A stretch of DNA of 64,000 nucleotides from Desmodesmus armatus (GCA_007449985.2 VIIQ02000118.1:124001-188000); one strand, 5' to 3'; numbered from the stretch's first letter, positions 37,715 through 49,510 are shown. Translations and numbers: made by a program. Notes: generated by a model not told the origin, from the letters alone.

Positions 37715-38236
37715 GCCTGCGTCCAGCGAAGGCGCCGCGGTTGCGAGCAGCAGTATCTGCTGCAGACTAGGGCTTGCGATCAAAGCACACGGTTGGATCA
37801 CCCTAAACAGGTATGACTATTCTGCAGGAGATCTGATGCCAGTGGACGCTGGGGAACATGCAAAGTCAAAGCAGTTTCGTAAGTGACAGTCGAGTTGCAA
37901 CCGTAAGAAATATCACGTGCGTGTTTGAGGTAATGCTGTCGTTTTACATTTATCGCAAGCCAAGCGGTATCAGGCAGAAAACTACAGAAGACCAGATCAC
38001 CTCCAAGATCAGCCAGAATTAACTGCAAGCGGGTGGCAGCCATGTCACATAAATAAGATCACTCAGTAGCTTCTTACAAAGCTTCTTAGACCGCAGACAC
38101 GCACCTGGCCTCTCAATTGACACAATTGAGCTGGCACCCTGCAGGACAGCTGTCCAGCTGCACAATGCAGTGCAAGATGCTGTCATCGCCTTGTGTGGCC
38201 TGCTAAATTGACAAACCCCACACGCAGCACTGAAAC
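37715..38236. promoter_or_regulatory. Divergent intergenic region between protease and GH43 genes
   Basis: The two start codons face away from each other across 522 bp, so both promoters and 5' UTRs should lie here. No TATA box or other named element could be assigned with confidence. Both products carry signal peptides, so a shared promoter for secreted enzymes is conceivable. Confidence 0.45.
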
Positions 38237-41200
38237 ATGATGAGCAGGCGTAAGACAGTATACTTGTTGGTGCTGGCGCTGTGCCTCTATTTACCAGCAG
38301 CAGCTGTGGCGCAAAGCTCAGACGATGCTACATTCAGCTCTGGCACAGTTCCAACTGACTCAGGAGGCCAACCAGTAAGCTTCAGCAGCAACATGCCAAC
38401 AATCCGGCAGCATGCATGGCAACTATCTGCTTGCTGCCCGTGTTCTGCCGACAATATTGCAGCATCCTGACAACAATCCTGCAACGTGCATGGCAGCTAC
38501 CTGCTTGCCGCGCATGTCACATGCGCATGCCATGCACTTGCACACCCCACTGCACTGCGGCGTGACTCACCTATGCCTGGTGCTGCAGGTGTTGGCACAC
38601 GAAGGATGGATGCTAACAAACGAGGATGCATACCTATGGTGGGTGCAAGGAGATAAGGTTACAACACCCGCTCCCCCTTGCTGCGCTTGCTTGACAGAGC
38701 TGTCAGAAGCACATGCTGCGTGAGGTTTGGCCAGCGTTTCTCTTCACAAGGCAGTCAATCGCCTGCTGAGCATCAGTTGAATTGGGGCACACAGTGCTGC
38801 TCCGCATTTCACATATCCACAATCAGGACCACCCTCCTTGCAGGTATGGCAGCAGTCAGAAGCAGAACGTGTCTGACGGCACCCACTGGGACTGGCTGTC
38901 AGACTCTGTCATCCTGTACACCTCACATGACCTGGTGGGCTGGAAGCGGCGGGCAACAGTGTTGACAGCAGGCGATGTGCCTGTGGCAGTGCGGCAGCAG
39001 CTGCTGTCTGGAAGCAACGACCCACTGAGGTGCGCAGCAGTCCAGTTGATCCTGCGCAGCAATCTCTTTTGTCAGTCAGTGCATGTTGATGTGTAGGATG
39101 ATGCTTGGCCAGTGTTGACAGCAGGACATGTGCCTGTGTAGCAGTGCGGCAGCAGCTGCTGGCTGGAAGCAATGACCGGCTGAGATGCGCAACACTCCTA
39201 GGCGAAGTTTTTGTCAGTCAGTGCGTAGCGCACTGTGTAGCATGATGGTGGGGCAGTGTTCACAGCAGGCGACGTGCCTGTAGCAGTGCGGCAGCAGCTG
39301 CTGGATGGCACCAATGACCCGTCGAGGTGCGCACTAGTCCTATCAGGTCCTGCGATAGTCCTTTGTCAGTCAGTGCATAGGCCAGTGCGTAGCGTGAAGG
39401 TGGGCCAGTGTTGACAGCAGGACATGTGCCTGTGTAGCAGTGCGGCAGCAGCCGCGGACCGGCAGCAATGCGCCACTCAGGTGCGCACTGCAGTTGGCAA
39501 GGCACCCACTTGCTGGGCACATCAATCTGTTGAAGATGCAAGGCGCCAAGTGCAGTTGCGCCCCTCGGCACTGCCTGCAACAGCCCCAAGCAGATGACCA
39601 AGCATTATGTTGACCTCATCTGCTGTGCACCTGGCGCAACAGAACGGTCAATTGGATGCCTGAGCAGCTGCTTGTAGCTGTTGAAGGCAGTGACAAGGCA
39701 CAACCTGCAAATCTGGATTAGGGATGCTTCCCTTGTGGGGTGTGTTGGTAGTCTTCAGATGCAAGGCGCTTGGGCAGCTGTTCGTCTTTGCACTGCCGGT
39801 CAGCCACAGCACATGTGGGGGCTACCACGTCCTCTGCTCTAGTGCACGTCTTCTTTTACAAGAATATCGTGCAGCAGCAGCCGGCATACAGGCTGCTGCA
39901 TCACACTGCAAAAAAGCCGCCTGGTGAGTCATGTATCAGCAGCTGTGGTCCTGTCATCTGTTGTTTGCTGCATGCGTCAATGCAACCGCATCGCGTTCGC
40001 CGATGCTGCAGGATGGAACGGCCCAAGGTGTTGTACAATGCAGCCCGGCGGTACTATGTGCTGATGGTGTCCCTGGGCAGCTTGGACCGCAGCAGAGCAG
40101 CAGTGGGCTGGGCAGTCAGCGTCAGCCCCTATGGCCCATTCAAGTTTGACAGTGCGGGGTGAGCCATGGCTGGCAAACTGTTCCCTTCTTTTTTCACCCA
40201 CGAGTGCAGCCTGCATGTCTTGCCAGCTGCCTGTTGATGCGCCGACATGTCTCAGGATGCTTGCTGCTGGGATGGAACGTCGTGTCTGCTTGTCTGCAGC
40301 TGCCGGGGAAGGCAGCAGCAATTAGAACATGTGGGTGATAGCCTGCTTTTAGCCACTGTTGCTGCCGCCCCTCCTTGCTCCTGCAGGCAGCCGGACGGCC
40401 TGCCTAGCTGGGACATAACAGTTGCCAGTGACAACGATGACTCTGATGCCTGGCTGGTGAGCGGTGCATGGTGCCCTGGGTTCAGGGAACATTCTCGCCA
40501 CTCATGGCAGCCTGCTGTCATCAGATGTCCAGGCTGGCGTGCATATGCTGTGCCGGAAGAGTATCTGCGTGCTGGCTTCTTTGTCCAACTTGTGAATATC
40601 AGCACACAGTGAAACTCCTAACACTCAAGGCCGATGCCGAATTTGCTGCTGCTGTTGCTATTGCATGTTGCTGCCTGCTGTCTCCCCTGCAGGCCCGCAC
40701 AGTCCCGGGCACCGGCATCATGATCAGCAAACTCAATGCAGACTTCTCACGGCCGATGCCAAGGTTGCTGCTGCTGCTGCTGCTGCTGCTGTCCTTGCTG
40801 CAGGCTCGTACAGTCCCGGGCACCGGCATTGTGATCAGCAAACTCAATGCAGACTTCCTTGACAGCTCAGGCCGCTGTGCCACCATCCCAGCAACCAAGC
40901 CCACCTGGCGGCTACGGCTACAGCCTGTAATGCATGCTGTATCCTTGCTACAACAGCTGCGCGCTGGCAGCAGCGGGACAACCGCGCATACAGAATCAGC
41001 TGCAGCCGGTGCTCGTTACTCAGCTGCTGCAGCAGCGGCTGCGGCAGCAGCAGCAAGCGGCAGTTTGCGGAGTGGACTGCATGTTGCTGGCAGAGCACTG
41101 AAGGTCTGGGCGACAGATGGTCGGCATCAGATGCAACATACAGGAAGACGAGGCGTGGTGACAGCAGCAGTGGCTAAGGCTCGGGATGCAGGGGCGCCGT

Positions 41201-42312
41201 GTCTGTTCAAGTTCAGGGGCAAGTGGTACCTCCTTGCTGCACAGCAGGCTGGCTGGTGAGTTGACTTTCCCTGTCCTTGCGCTTTTGGGGAACTTGGCGG
41301 GCGTTGTGTTGAACTGCTGAGGCCAATTGGATGCAGGATGAGTTAGGCTAGGATGACGTTTGCCCCAGAACAAAGCATTATGTTCACTGTCCTAGGCAAA
41401 GCAGGATGCAACTGCAGGAATCTAATGAGGGCTTTGACTTGCTGCTGGTGGAGATACAGCAAAGAGAGGTCAGCGCAAACACCCCAGGCTGATGCGGCTA
41501 TGCCCAATGCTGCGCAACGCCCTCAAAGACATGTGCCAACTGTCTGCTGGTAGAGACACGTGCATACTCATCGCTGCTACATATGTTGCATCTTATTTTC
41601 AGGGCACCTACCAATGCTGTGCTGTATGTGAATGACGGCAGCAGCCCCTGTGATGAGTCATCCTGGCGCCAACTGCCACAACCTGCTACAGGCCCGGGGG
41701 CCTCACACACCTTTGAGTCCACACCTGCATTTGTATATGCCCATCAGTTTGTGGCAGTGATCAGGCAAGTCCTTGTTCCTGCTGCCTTCGCTCTGTTGCT
41801 GCCAGCGCTCGATAGCTTGATACGATACAGCACAGTACAGTGATTTTGGGAGTGGATCCCGCACCTCGGCACTAGCCAGCAAGCCAATACAAAGAGGCAC
41901 AGAGCATCACCCCCTGGCATGGCGACATCACGGAGTGCTCTGTGGCAGCGAAATGTATGTATCAACAGTACATGTTGCTGCATATGCATGTTCAGGGGTT
42001 GTAGGTGAGCTAATCGGGGGTTGCTTGGGCATGCCGCAATCATACAGCCTGCAACTGTTGCTTTGCCCCAGCAAGCACTTCGCCGAGTCCCGACCTGTTC
42101 TCTGTGACCCCTTGCAGGTGTTACTGGTCTACTTTGGTGACCGATGGAATCCATCAGACCCGCAGGGCCCTGCTAGTGCCAGCTATGTCTGGCTGCCCCT
42201 TGTGCCCTCCCAGCCAGCAGGCCAGCCTGACAGCCTGCAGCTGCTGAACCTCAACACATGGCGGCTGGGGGACTTCAGACCAGCGGCAGCGGCGCGTGAG
42301 AAGGGCAGCTGA
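38237..42312 (+). CDS. GH43-like exo-beta-1,3-galactanase family protein, 8 exons
   Basis: Exons: 38237-38374, 38589-38638, 38844-39029, 40012-40158, 40387-40456, 40804-41255, 41603-41732, 42118-42312; phases agree and give 455 residues. The N-terminus (MMSRRKTVYLLVLALCLYLP) is a signal peptide or anchor. Motifs of the GH43 galactanase branch follow in order: LAHEGWMLTNEDAYLWYG, SHDLVGWKRRATVL, ERPKVLYNAARRYYVLM, VSPYGPF, ISKLNADF, APCLFKFRGKWYLLA, YFGDRWNP, ASYVWLPL and LNTWRLGDF. Plant and fungal relatives release galactose from arabinogalactan backbones. The usual Glu before Ala-Pro in the motif EAP(A/V)xFK, thought to be the catalytic acid, appears to be Gly here, and the Gln of the next block is not obvious, so activity may be altered or lost. 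An Ala-rich insert lies in exon 6. The exon 7 donor was chosen at 41733 because it restores the family junction to YFGDRW. Three exon pieces are duplicated nearby. Confidence 0.85.
38957..39480 (+). repeat. Tandem repeat built from the 3' end of GH43 exon 3 (4 units, about 145-155 bp)
   Basis: Units begin near 38957, 39112, 39256 and 39409 with a CAGTGTTGACAGCAGG-like start, followed by the GTGCGGCAGCAGCTGCTG segment and the start of the intron. The first is the genuine exon end; the others carry TAG or other breaks in that frame. The last unit is partial. Confidence 0.85.
40620..40860 (+). repeat. Tandem duplication of GH43 intron end plus exon 6 start
   Basis: Two copies of a roughly 115-bp block each comprise GGCCGATGCC, a CTG-rich tract, a CAG acceptor, and coding text for ARTVPGTGI(M/V)ISKLNADF. 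The first (40693-40749) lacks a usable donor after its coding part; the second continues into the long exon 6. The first is therefore a decoy or relic acceptor exon. Confidence 0.85.
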
Positions 42313-42389
42313 TGCAGCATGTGTTGGCGGGTTGCTGCCATTGTGGTTTGCATTCTGTTGTTGGAGCGTCCAACTCCCTATCCTTTGAC

Positions 42390-42710
42390 TGGATAGGGAG
42401 TGCAGGATGAGGCAACGCAGCAAGTTAAATGACACGACTTCCATGCGTGACCGTCGGATGCTGCAGTTTTGAGGGTTACACAGCAACGGTGGCTTCACAG
42501 GCAGCAGGCCAGCCTGACAGTCTGCAGCTACTGAACCTCAACACATGGCGGCTGGGGACTTCATGCCAGCGGCAGCGGTGCCCTTCTGTTGTTGGACAAG
42601 ATAGGGAGTGCAGGATGAGGCAAAGCAGCAAGTTTGTCTATGACATGACTTCTACCATGCGTGACTGTTGGATGCTGCAGTTTTGAGGGTTACGCAGCAG
42701 CGGTTGGTGC
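42390..42710 (+). repeat. Duplicated tail of GH43 exon 8 with flanking tandem repeat
   Basis: About 42497-42580 repeats the exon 8 segment coding for QPDSLQLLNLNTWRLG. It is flanked by two copies (about 42390-42490 and 42600-42705) of a block containing ATAGGGAGTGCAGGATGAGG and GATGCTGCAGTTTTGAGGG. Confidence 0.85.
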
Positions 42711-43257
42711 ACATGTGGGATTGTTGCGAAGCCGCAAACTTGTTTGAGTAGCGGCACACATGAATTGTTCATCAAGCTGCACATTCCTGTAGCTATGAAG
42801 TTCAAGAGCTCATACCACCCATTCACTGATACTATGGTGATGGCAGAACAAACCAGAGGGAAACCAAAACAAAAAGAAACAAACCATAGCATAATGGCAT
42901 ACTGGCTGCCGGCGAGTGTACGTGGCATACTGTCGTGATGCGCTGAGTGATGAAGTCATGCATTTGCTGAACAAGAGACCACCACTGCTGAAGTGTAGAA
43001 CACAACACCTGCAGCCACAGTCAGCAAGCACAGTCCAACGCACACCAGCTGCAAGCAACCACAAAGTGTGTTATGCCTCGTTAAACTGCTGCGGCCCAGC
43101 TATGGCTGTGCTGCCCTGCCAAATCAACCACACCACATCTGTCAGCACGCCCGACAGGCACCAACATTTTTCCTTTGGTATAGAGGCACGCAAAATGCCA
43201 TATTTTTGGATTGGAGGCACGCGAAATGCCATTTTTTGGGGAGTGGGTTATGTGGGG
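42711..43257. other. Spacer downstream of GH43, no gene seen
   Basis: Only short open frames without motifs occur. This stretch marks the start of a repeat-rich, gene-poor block. Confidence 0.4.
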
Positions 43258-43757
43258 AAAGGGAGACAGACAAACAGTAGCACCAGAGTCCCGGCAACTA
43301 CTGCTTGGGAAAGCAGGTAGGGGGAGGGAGGACAGACAAACAGTAGCACCAGAGTCCCGGCAACTACTGCTTGGGTAAGCAGGTAGGGGGGAGGGAGGAC
43401 AGACAAACAGTAGCACCAGAGTCCCGGCAACTACTGCTTGGGTAGGCAGGTAGGGGGGAGGGAGGACAGACAAACAGTAGCACCAGAGTCCCGGCAACTA
43501 CTGCTTGGGTAAGCAGGTAGGGGGGAGGGAGGACAGACAAACAGTAGCACCAGAGTCCCGGCAACTACTGCTTGGGTAAGCAGGTAGGGGGGAGGGAGGA
43601 CAGACAAACAGTAGCACCAGAGTCCCGGAAACTACTGTTTGGGAAAGCAGGTAGGGGGGAGGGAGGACAGACAAACAGTAGCACCAGAGTCCCGGCAACT
43701 ACTGCTTGGGTAAGCAGGTAGGGGGGAGGGAGGACAGACAAACAGTAGCACCACAGT
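43258..43757. repeat. 67-68 bp minisatellite, about 7.5 units
   Basis: The motif GACAGACAAACAGTAGCACC recurs eight times at steady 67-68 bp spacing with very few differences. One unit has two or three substitutions. Units are contiguous with no unique spacers, so this is not a CRISPR array. The open frames across it come from the unit being readable in several frames. Confidence 0.95.
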
Positions 43758-44375
43758 CTCACCAACCCGGCCAAGACTTGCTGCTGCCGTTCAAGTTGCT
43801 GCAGCTGCTCAATCCCCCGACCCGCTGCTGTTGCCAGTACTGCTTTTGCTCAACCATGCTGTGTCTGTAGCTGGCAGAGGCCCGAACGTCGTGAACGCTT
43901 GCCAGCGTGAACCAGACAACAGCCCCGCCCACCCTGTGACACGGCTAGGATCTCACAATCCCCACCATGTCACACCATCTTATAGAGTGGCAGTTGTCGT
44001 CACTTTCCAACAGACAACAACTGCACAGCTCTGCTGTTGCTGCTGACTGCCATAACAGCTGAGAATACCGGCGACCCGATGTCGCTGCATCCCAGAGCTT
44101 GCACATGCCCCAGTCCTCTGTGGAGTGTGATGGCATATGCTGTGATGTACAAGCTGGCCAGCCATGGCGCTCCTCGCTCGACCTGCACACAGACATGCAC
44201 CACAGCACAACAGACCCCACTCTAGGACCACAAGCTGGCACTACCGCTGCAATGCCACTGCATTTGTATGTATGGCATGCACCATGCTTGCTGGCAACTG
44301 ACACTAAATATGTTGAGCTAAAGCCTGCTGCATCCAATTGCCAACACTGCCCCTTTCATCCCAAAAAAACCCTCT

Positions 44376-45190
44376 GTGCTGCTGATGATGCTGACAATGC
44401 AACCACTCAGCCCACCCCTCCTCAGGACCCCCTGCCCAAATATCTGCTGCTGTCAACGCTGTGTTAGCAGCTGTGTAGTGACCCGTCAAACGGATGTGTG
44501 CACAGCGTAAGCCAAACGACAGCCACCCCCGCATCCCACCCACTGGCGACTGCTGCTGCTGTATCAAGCAGACCCCCCCCCTCCCCTCCTCCAGATCTGT
44601 TGCTGTCGATGCTGTGTTGGCAGCTATGCAGTGACTTGGATCCCAAATGTGTACATAGCGTAAGCCAAACGACAGCCACCCCCGCATCCCACCCCACTGA
44701 CCCCTCTGCTGCTGTTGTACCAAGCGGACCCCCCTCCTCAGGACACGCTGTCGATGCTGTGTTGGCAGCTGTGTAGTGACCCGTCAAACGGATGTGTGCA
44801 CAGCGTAGGCCACACGACAGCCACCCCCCCCATTCCAACCAACTGACCACTGCTGCTGCTGTTGTACCACACCGACCACCCCCCTCCTCAGGACCCCCTT
44901 CCCCGCCCATAACAAAGCTGCTGCTGTCAACGCTTTGTTGGCAGCTGTGTAGTGACCCGTCAAACGGATGTGTGCACAGCGTAAGCCAAACGACAGCCAC
45001 CCCCGCATCCCACCCCACTGACCCTACTGATGCTGTTGTGCCAAGAGACCCATCAGGACCCCCCCAAAAACACTCTGCTGCTGTGGACACTGTGTTGGCA
45101 GCTGTGTAGTGACCCGTGAAACGGATGTGTGCACAGCGTAAGCCAAACGATAGCCACCCCCGCATCCCACCCCACTGGCCCCTCTGCTGC
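44376..45190. repeat. Minisatellite of about 150-178 bp, five units
   Basis: The landmark GTGTGCACAGCGTAAGCC recurs at about 44495, 44650 (variant), 44793, 44970 and 45127. Each unit also holds a CTGTGTTGGCAGCTGTGTAG block, a Pro-coding C-rich segment and a CTGCTGCTG run. Length varies mainly in the C-rich part. Confidence 0.9.
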
Positions 45191-45736
45191 TGCACCACCC
45201 ATCCAACCCTTCACACAAGCCTACATTGATGCATGTTGCCGCTGCGAACATGCCGCTGCCCCTGAACACTGCTTAGCCCACCTGGATATGCGATAGGCAC
45301 CTTCCAGCTCCTACTGGCAAGCCTGCGTGGAGCTGCCTGTAGCTCTGTGGCTGGATGGCCAGGTTTCGCTGTGGTGCTGTGGAGCTGCACACAGGCATAA
45401 CAGTGACATTAGATTGGTATAGGCTCGCTCCTGAGCATAGCATGAGGACTTAGGCGCAGTAGGACAAGGCGAAACAAGACTAGCACACGAGTGGCAACAA
45501 CGAGCTGCTGCAGAGGCGCGGGCTGACCTTCAAAGCAATGCTCAAGTCTTCTTGGTGCTTCTCTTACCTTGTTACGGGCTGGGACTAGCTCGGGAACCCT
45601 TTGCTGTTCGTGCTGTGGAAGGGCTCCTAGGAGATCTCCTCTAGAGGTCCAAGGAAGGTCCAGGTGCTGCCACAATGTCACTATTTCCAAATAAGGAGCC
45701 ACAAGATGATGGCTAGGATGCTTGAAGTTGTTGAGG

Positions 45737-45890
45737 TGAGCCCCGATGCTTGTGGTGTAGGCCACCCTCAAGCCCCGCCCCTCGTGAGCCCGAATGCTTG
45801 TGGTGTAGGCCACCCTCAAGCCCCGCCCATCGTGAGCCCGAATGCTTGTGGTGTAGGCCACCCTCAAGCCCCATTGTGAGCCCGAATACC
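45737..45890. repeat. 48-bp tandem repeat, three units
   Basis: Units begin GTGAGCCCGAATGCTTGTGG and continue with a GTAGGCCACCCTCAAGCC core; the third is a few bases shorter. One frame reads an in-phase peptide repeat because 48 is a multiple of three, but no gene context supports translation. Confidence 0.9.
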
Positions 45891-46660
45891 AAGGGCACGA
45901 TATATGTGCCCCTCTGGCGATGCTACAGCCATGTGTGGTTTAGTGTTGGGGCATAAGTCAGTCCGTCGAGCGCCGAACCGTCTCTCATTTTGACTCATCT
46001 TGACTTGATAAATCGCATTTTTGAGGCATCTGGAAAATGCGTGCCAGCATCCATCCTGTATGTTGCCACTGTGTACCGTGCGCATCCCCACTCACTCCAG
46101 TCGGCATAGAGGCACATCTTGGTCAGACAAGAGATCATGATTTACGTGTTCAGCTTTGGGCAGCGCAGCACCGCACTGCGATGACGGCACTTGTACGACT
46201 TTTCCTCGGAGAAGGAGAATCCTTCGGAGAGCCTGTGGCCCGAACAAAAGTGTGATAAAATGTGTAATATTATGTGTTTTTTGAGTAATAAATGTGTAAC
46301 GCCGTTTCTTTTGAAATGAGGCGACAGCTTTGGTCTTTGCGCATTGAATTGGTTGTACAAATGCACTTTAAGCTTGAGGGCAATTACAGCACGGTCGGAG
46401 CAGGCCGGATGGCAAAGGCCGTAGCCTCTTGTGGATTTCGAATTGCCCCACATACCCAAGGAAGGCACCGCAAACACACATCGAAGAATGAATAAATGAT
46501 TTATCAGGGGCGTACTTCGTTGTCTAGCGCAGACTGTAGCATGGCCGCGGGCAGGCCGCGTGGTGATGGTGATCTACTGGGTATGTCGACAGATCGAAGG
46601 TCGTTTTCGATGTTTTCTTGAAATGATCGACAATCCATTGCCTTCGGTTTAAGCAAACCA
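45891..46660. other. Relatively AT-rich spacer within the repeat block
   Basis: The stretch near 46230-46310 is clearly more AT-rich than its surroundings (several AATA/TGTAA words). No gene, RNA or transposon ends were recognised. Confidence 0.35.
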
Positions 46661-47420
46661 TGAAGCTGCAAGGCAGGGGGGCTGTCTGCCCCCCTGGACC
46701 CCCACCACCAGCACTGCTGTTGTGCTGCAAGCGAGGCAGCAGCACCACACAAATACACTTGCTAGACCTGTAAGGCAGGGGGGTCTGCCCCCCTGGACCC
46801 CCGCCACCAGTACTGCTGTTGTGCTGCAAGCGAGGCGGCAGCACCACACACATACACTTGCTAGACTGTAGCACAGACCTGTAAGGCAGGGGGGCTGTCT
46901 GCCCCCCTGGACCCCCGCCACCAGTACTGCTGTTGTGCTGCAAGCGAGGCAGCAGCACCACACACATACACTTGCTAGACCTGTAAGGCAGGGGGGCTGT
47001 CTGCCCCCCTGGACCCCCGCCACCAGTACTGCTGTTGTGCTGCAAGCGAGGCAGCAGCACCACACACATACACTTGCTAGACCTGTAAGGCAGGGGGGCT
47101 GTCTGCCCCCCTGGACCCCCGCCACCAGTACTGCTGTTGTGCTGCAAGCGAGGCAGCAGCACCACACAAATACACTTGCTAGACCTGTAAGGCAGGGGGC
47201 TGTCTGCCCCCCTGGACCCCCGCCACCAGAACTGCTATTGTGCTGCAAGAGAGGCAATGCCGGCAGTCAATGCCGGCGGGGGTCCAGGGGGGCAGACAGC
47301 CCCCCTGCCTTGCAAGTCCAGCAAGTGCATGAATGAATGTTGTGCAGCAACACAGGCAGTAATAGCGGGGGGCAAGGGGGGCGGCTAGCCCCCTGCCTTA
47401 CCGGACCAGCAAGTGTTTGA
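46661..47420. repeat. 102-bp hairpin repeat array with inverted terminal copies
   Basis: GCTAGAC marks units at 46761, 46860, 46974, 47076 and 47178; the basic period is 102 bp. Most units contain CAGGGGGGCTGTCTGCCCCCCTG, a perfect 9-bp stem with a 5-nt loop, followed by GACCCCCGCC (variants have one G or C fewer). Two further copies, at about 47272-47320 and 47369-47414, are in the opposite orientation, so the region as a whole is palindromic. The G-runs could also form quadruplexes. Confidence 0.9.
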
Positions 47421-47957
47421 AGATGGATTGGAGTGCAGCAACACGAGAGTGGTCGCAGGGGGCAGGGGGGGGGGGGGGGTCTTACAGGTCCAGCAAAAAA
47501 CAAAAGACATATTGAAGATACCAACTGGGCAGCTGTGCTATGCACTAAGCACATGACAACAGCAGATGATGCATGCTGGCATCAAAGTTACGTAGGGGAC
47601 GGACACTGGGCTGCCTGCCCCTTACTTCGACGGGTATGCGGACGGAAGGGAGCCCTGCTTTGTCAACAGCCCTGCAGCCCTGGTTGGGGGAGGGGTATGG
47701 GGTTCAATCCACTCAGTGAATTGAAGGTGTCCAATTCACTCCAAGTCCACGAGCAGCCAGTCCGCGGTCGATACGGAACCTTTGAGCATATGTAGAGGCG
47801 AGTTGGAGCCCTTGCGGAGCCAGCCTGAGAGTGCTTTTGCTGTGTCAGCACCAACCTGATCACGATCCAATTCACTCGAGCAGGCCCGCAGCGCCATGCT
47901 GGCCCACGTGCGCTAGCAATACTAGCTCGGACGATTTAAATTCAACGTTCCGTACCC
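47421..47957. other. Spacer with a short inverted repeat (AGTGAATTG/CAATTCACT)
   Basis: AGTGAATTG and CAATTCACT form a perfect 9-bp inverted repeat with a short loop at about 47715-47740, and CAATTCACT recurs near 47870. The same words occur in the 50915-51027 element. No gene was recognised; the last part should be the promoter of the gene starting at 47958. Confidence 0.5.
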
Positions 47958-49470
47958 ATGTTGCGTTGGAAAGCGAAGTCAGCTGGCAGTGATCCAGCCA
48001 GACACTCTACTGCTGCTGAGCAAGAAGAGCAGCTCATGCGACAACGTCTGGCAGCTGACAATGCCCCTATCGACTACACGAGTGGATATCTCAAGCCTGG
48101 CACAGAGCTGCCTAGCCTGTGGCTCAGGGCACATCAGAATGACTGCAGCCTGGGGCGGGTGCTGTTGACACCACCCAGCACCACCCAGCAGGCCATGCTG
48201 CAGGAGCGCCACACATATGGTCAGGACTTTGCCGTCTTCAACCCCCTGCGTAAGTGCTGAGGTCTCCAGGGCATGCAGCAGAGCATCAGAATTCAGCAGC
48301 AGAGTCTGGCCAGCAACGGCACAGATTACAAGGGCCGAAGCAGTACTGGCAGACAGCAGGTGTTGGAATCCCCCTGACCCGTCTGTTTTGTTCCCTTGCA
48401 GGTGAATCACTCAGTACTGCAAAATAGGTCAGAGGTTCCCCAAGTGCCGGCGGTGTGGGGTACTGCCGGGCAATGGGTGGAGGCAGGGCACCCACTGTAT
48501 CCTGCTGCTGGATGGCCAGCAGAAGGTGTTCAGCCAGGGCATGACACACTAGGGACACTCCAGCGACAACGGTGAGCTTCAAGCATTGTGGTGTGTTGAT
48601 AGTACACTGCTTCGACAGCTGTTGTTTCCATTGAGGCTGGGTTGCTCGCACTGGGGTGATTCAACCGCTCACTGCGCTGCTTCTTGTTTTCAGTGTGGGT
48701 TCCATGAGATTGGACGGTGCTGCATGCCGTGTTGAAACTACTTTGCCCTTGCTTCTGTGACTGCAGAGTACACCTTCAGCCCTTGGGACATGGCTGGAAC
48801 TCAACTTTCAAGCCTGCCCTGCCTTGGGTGGAGGTGTTTCTGACCCCATGCAGCTGGTGCACAAGGGCATGCTGAGTGGTGAGTGCTGAGCTGGCTAGCT
48901 GTGCTGGGCAGGGTCATCAATTGGCTGGGCTGAGCTGGGGCATGTTGGTGCTGTTGCTGTTGGCAGCTGAGGCTTCGTACATGCTAGTACCAACCATACT
49001 GCCAGGTGCTGACACGGCAGGGATGTCTTCTTGTTGTGTTTGCAGACCCCCCGTGTGTCAGCTTGTACGTGGAGGTGGGCCAGAGCAAGTGAGCTTACTC
49101 TGTGGCACTGCCAGTGTGGCAGCTCCAAGAATGAGGCAGCCAACCTTGAGGGGAGCGCAGCCTGCACACCACAGCCAAAATGGCACAGCTCACTGCAACA
49201 GGTGAGGGGCAGCAGAGGACCCATGGGCAGTGATTGATTAGGACACACTTGTGTAGGTGGCTGAGGGGAGACGAGACCCTGCAAGAGGGTTTTGCACATG
49301 GTGTTATCTTCACAGTGTTGATATCGACACCTAGCTGCCTGACTGTGTTGTGTATGTATACCAGCAATGTACTTCATGTAACAAGTGGATGTATTTTGCA
49401 CATGGCTGCTCAAGCTCACAAGCTGCCTGCTTTGTGTATCTGCAACTGCTTTATGCTGCAGGCTTTGCAG

Positions 49471-49510
<40 letters not shown>

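Noticed and set aside
41745..41775. GC-AG type donor (CAG/GCAAGT) at the end of GH43 exon 7
   Set aside because: It leaves the wrong phase for exon 8; the GT donor at 41733 restores the family junction exactly.
43258..43757. Regular repeats resembling a CRISPR array
   Set aside because: Units are contiguous and identical along their whole length, with no unique spacers, and the DNA is eukaryotic.
46524..47257. Repetitive open frames with Gly/Val or Leu/Pro units over the hairpin array
   Set aside because: 102 is a multiple of three, so a tandem repeat stays open by chance; no start, splice or homology supports coding.
47690..47720. GGGTTCAATCC resembling a tRNA T-arm
   Set aside because: No acceptor stem, anticodon arm or D-arm could be placed upstream.
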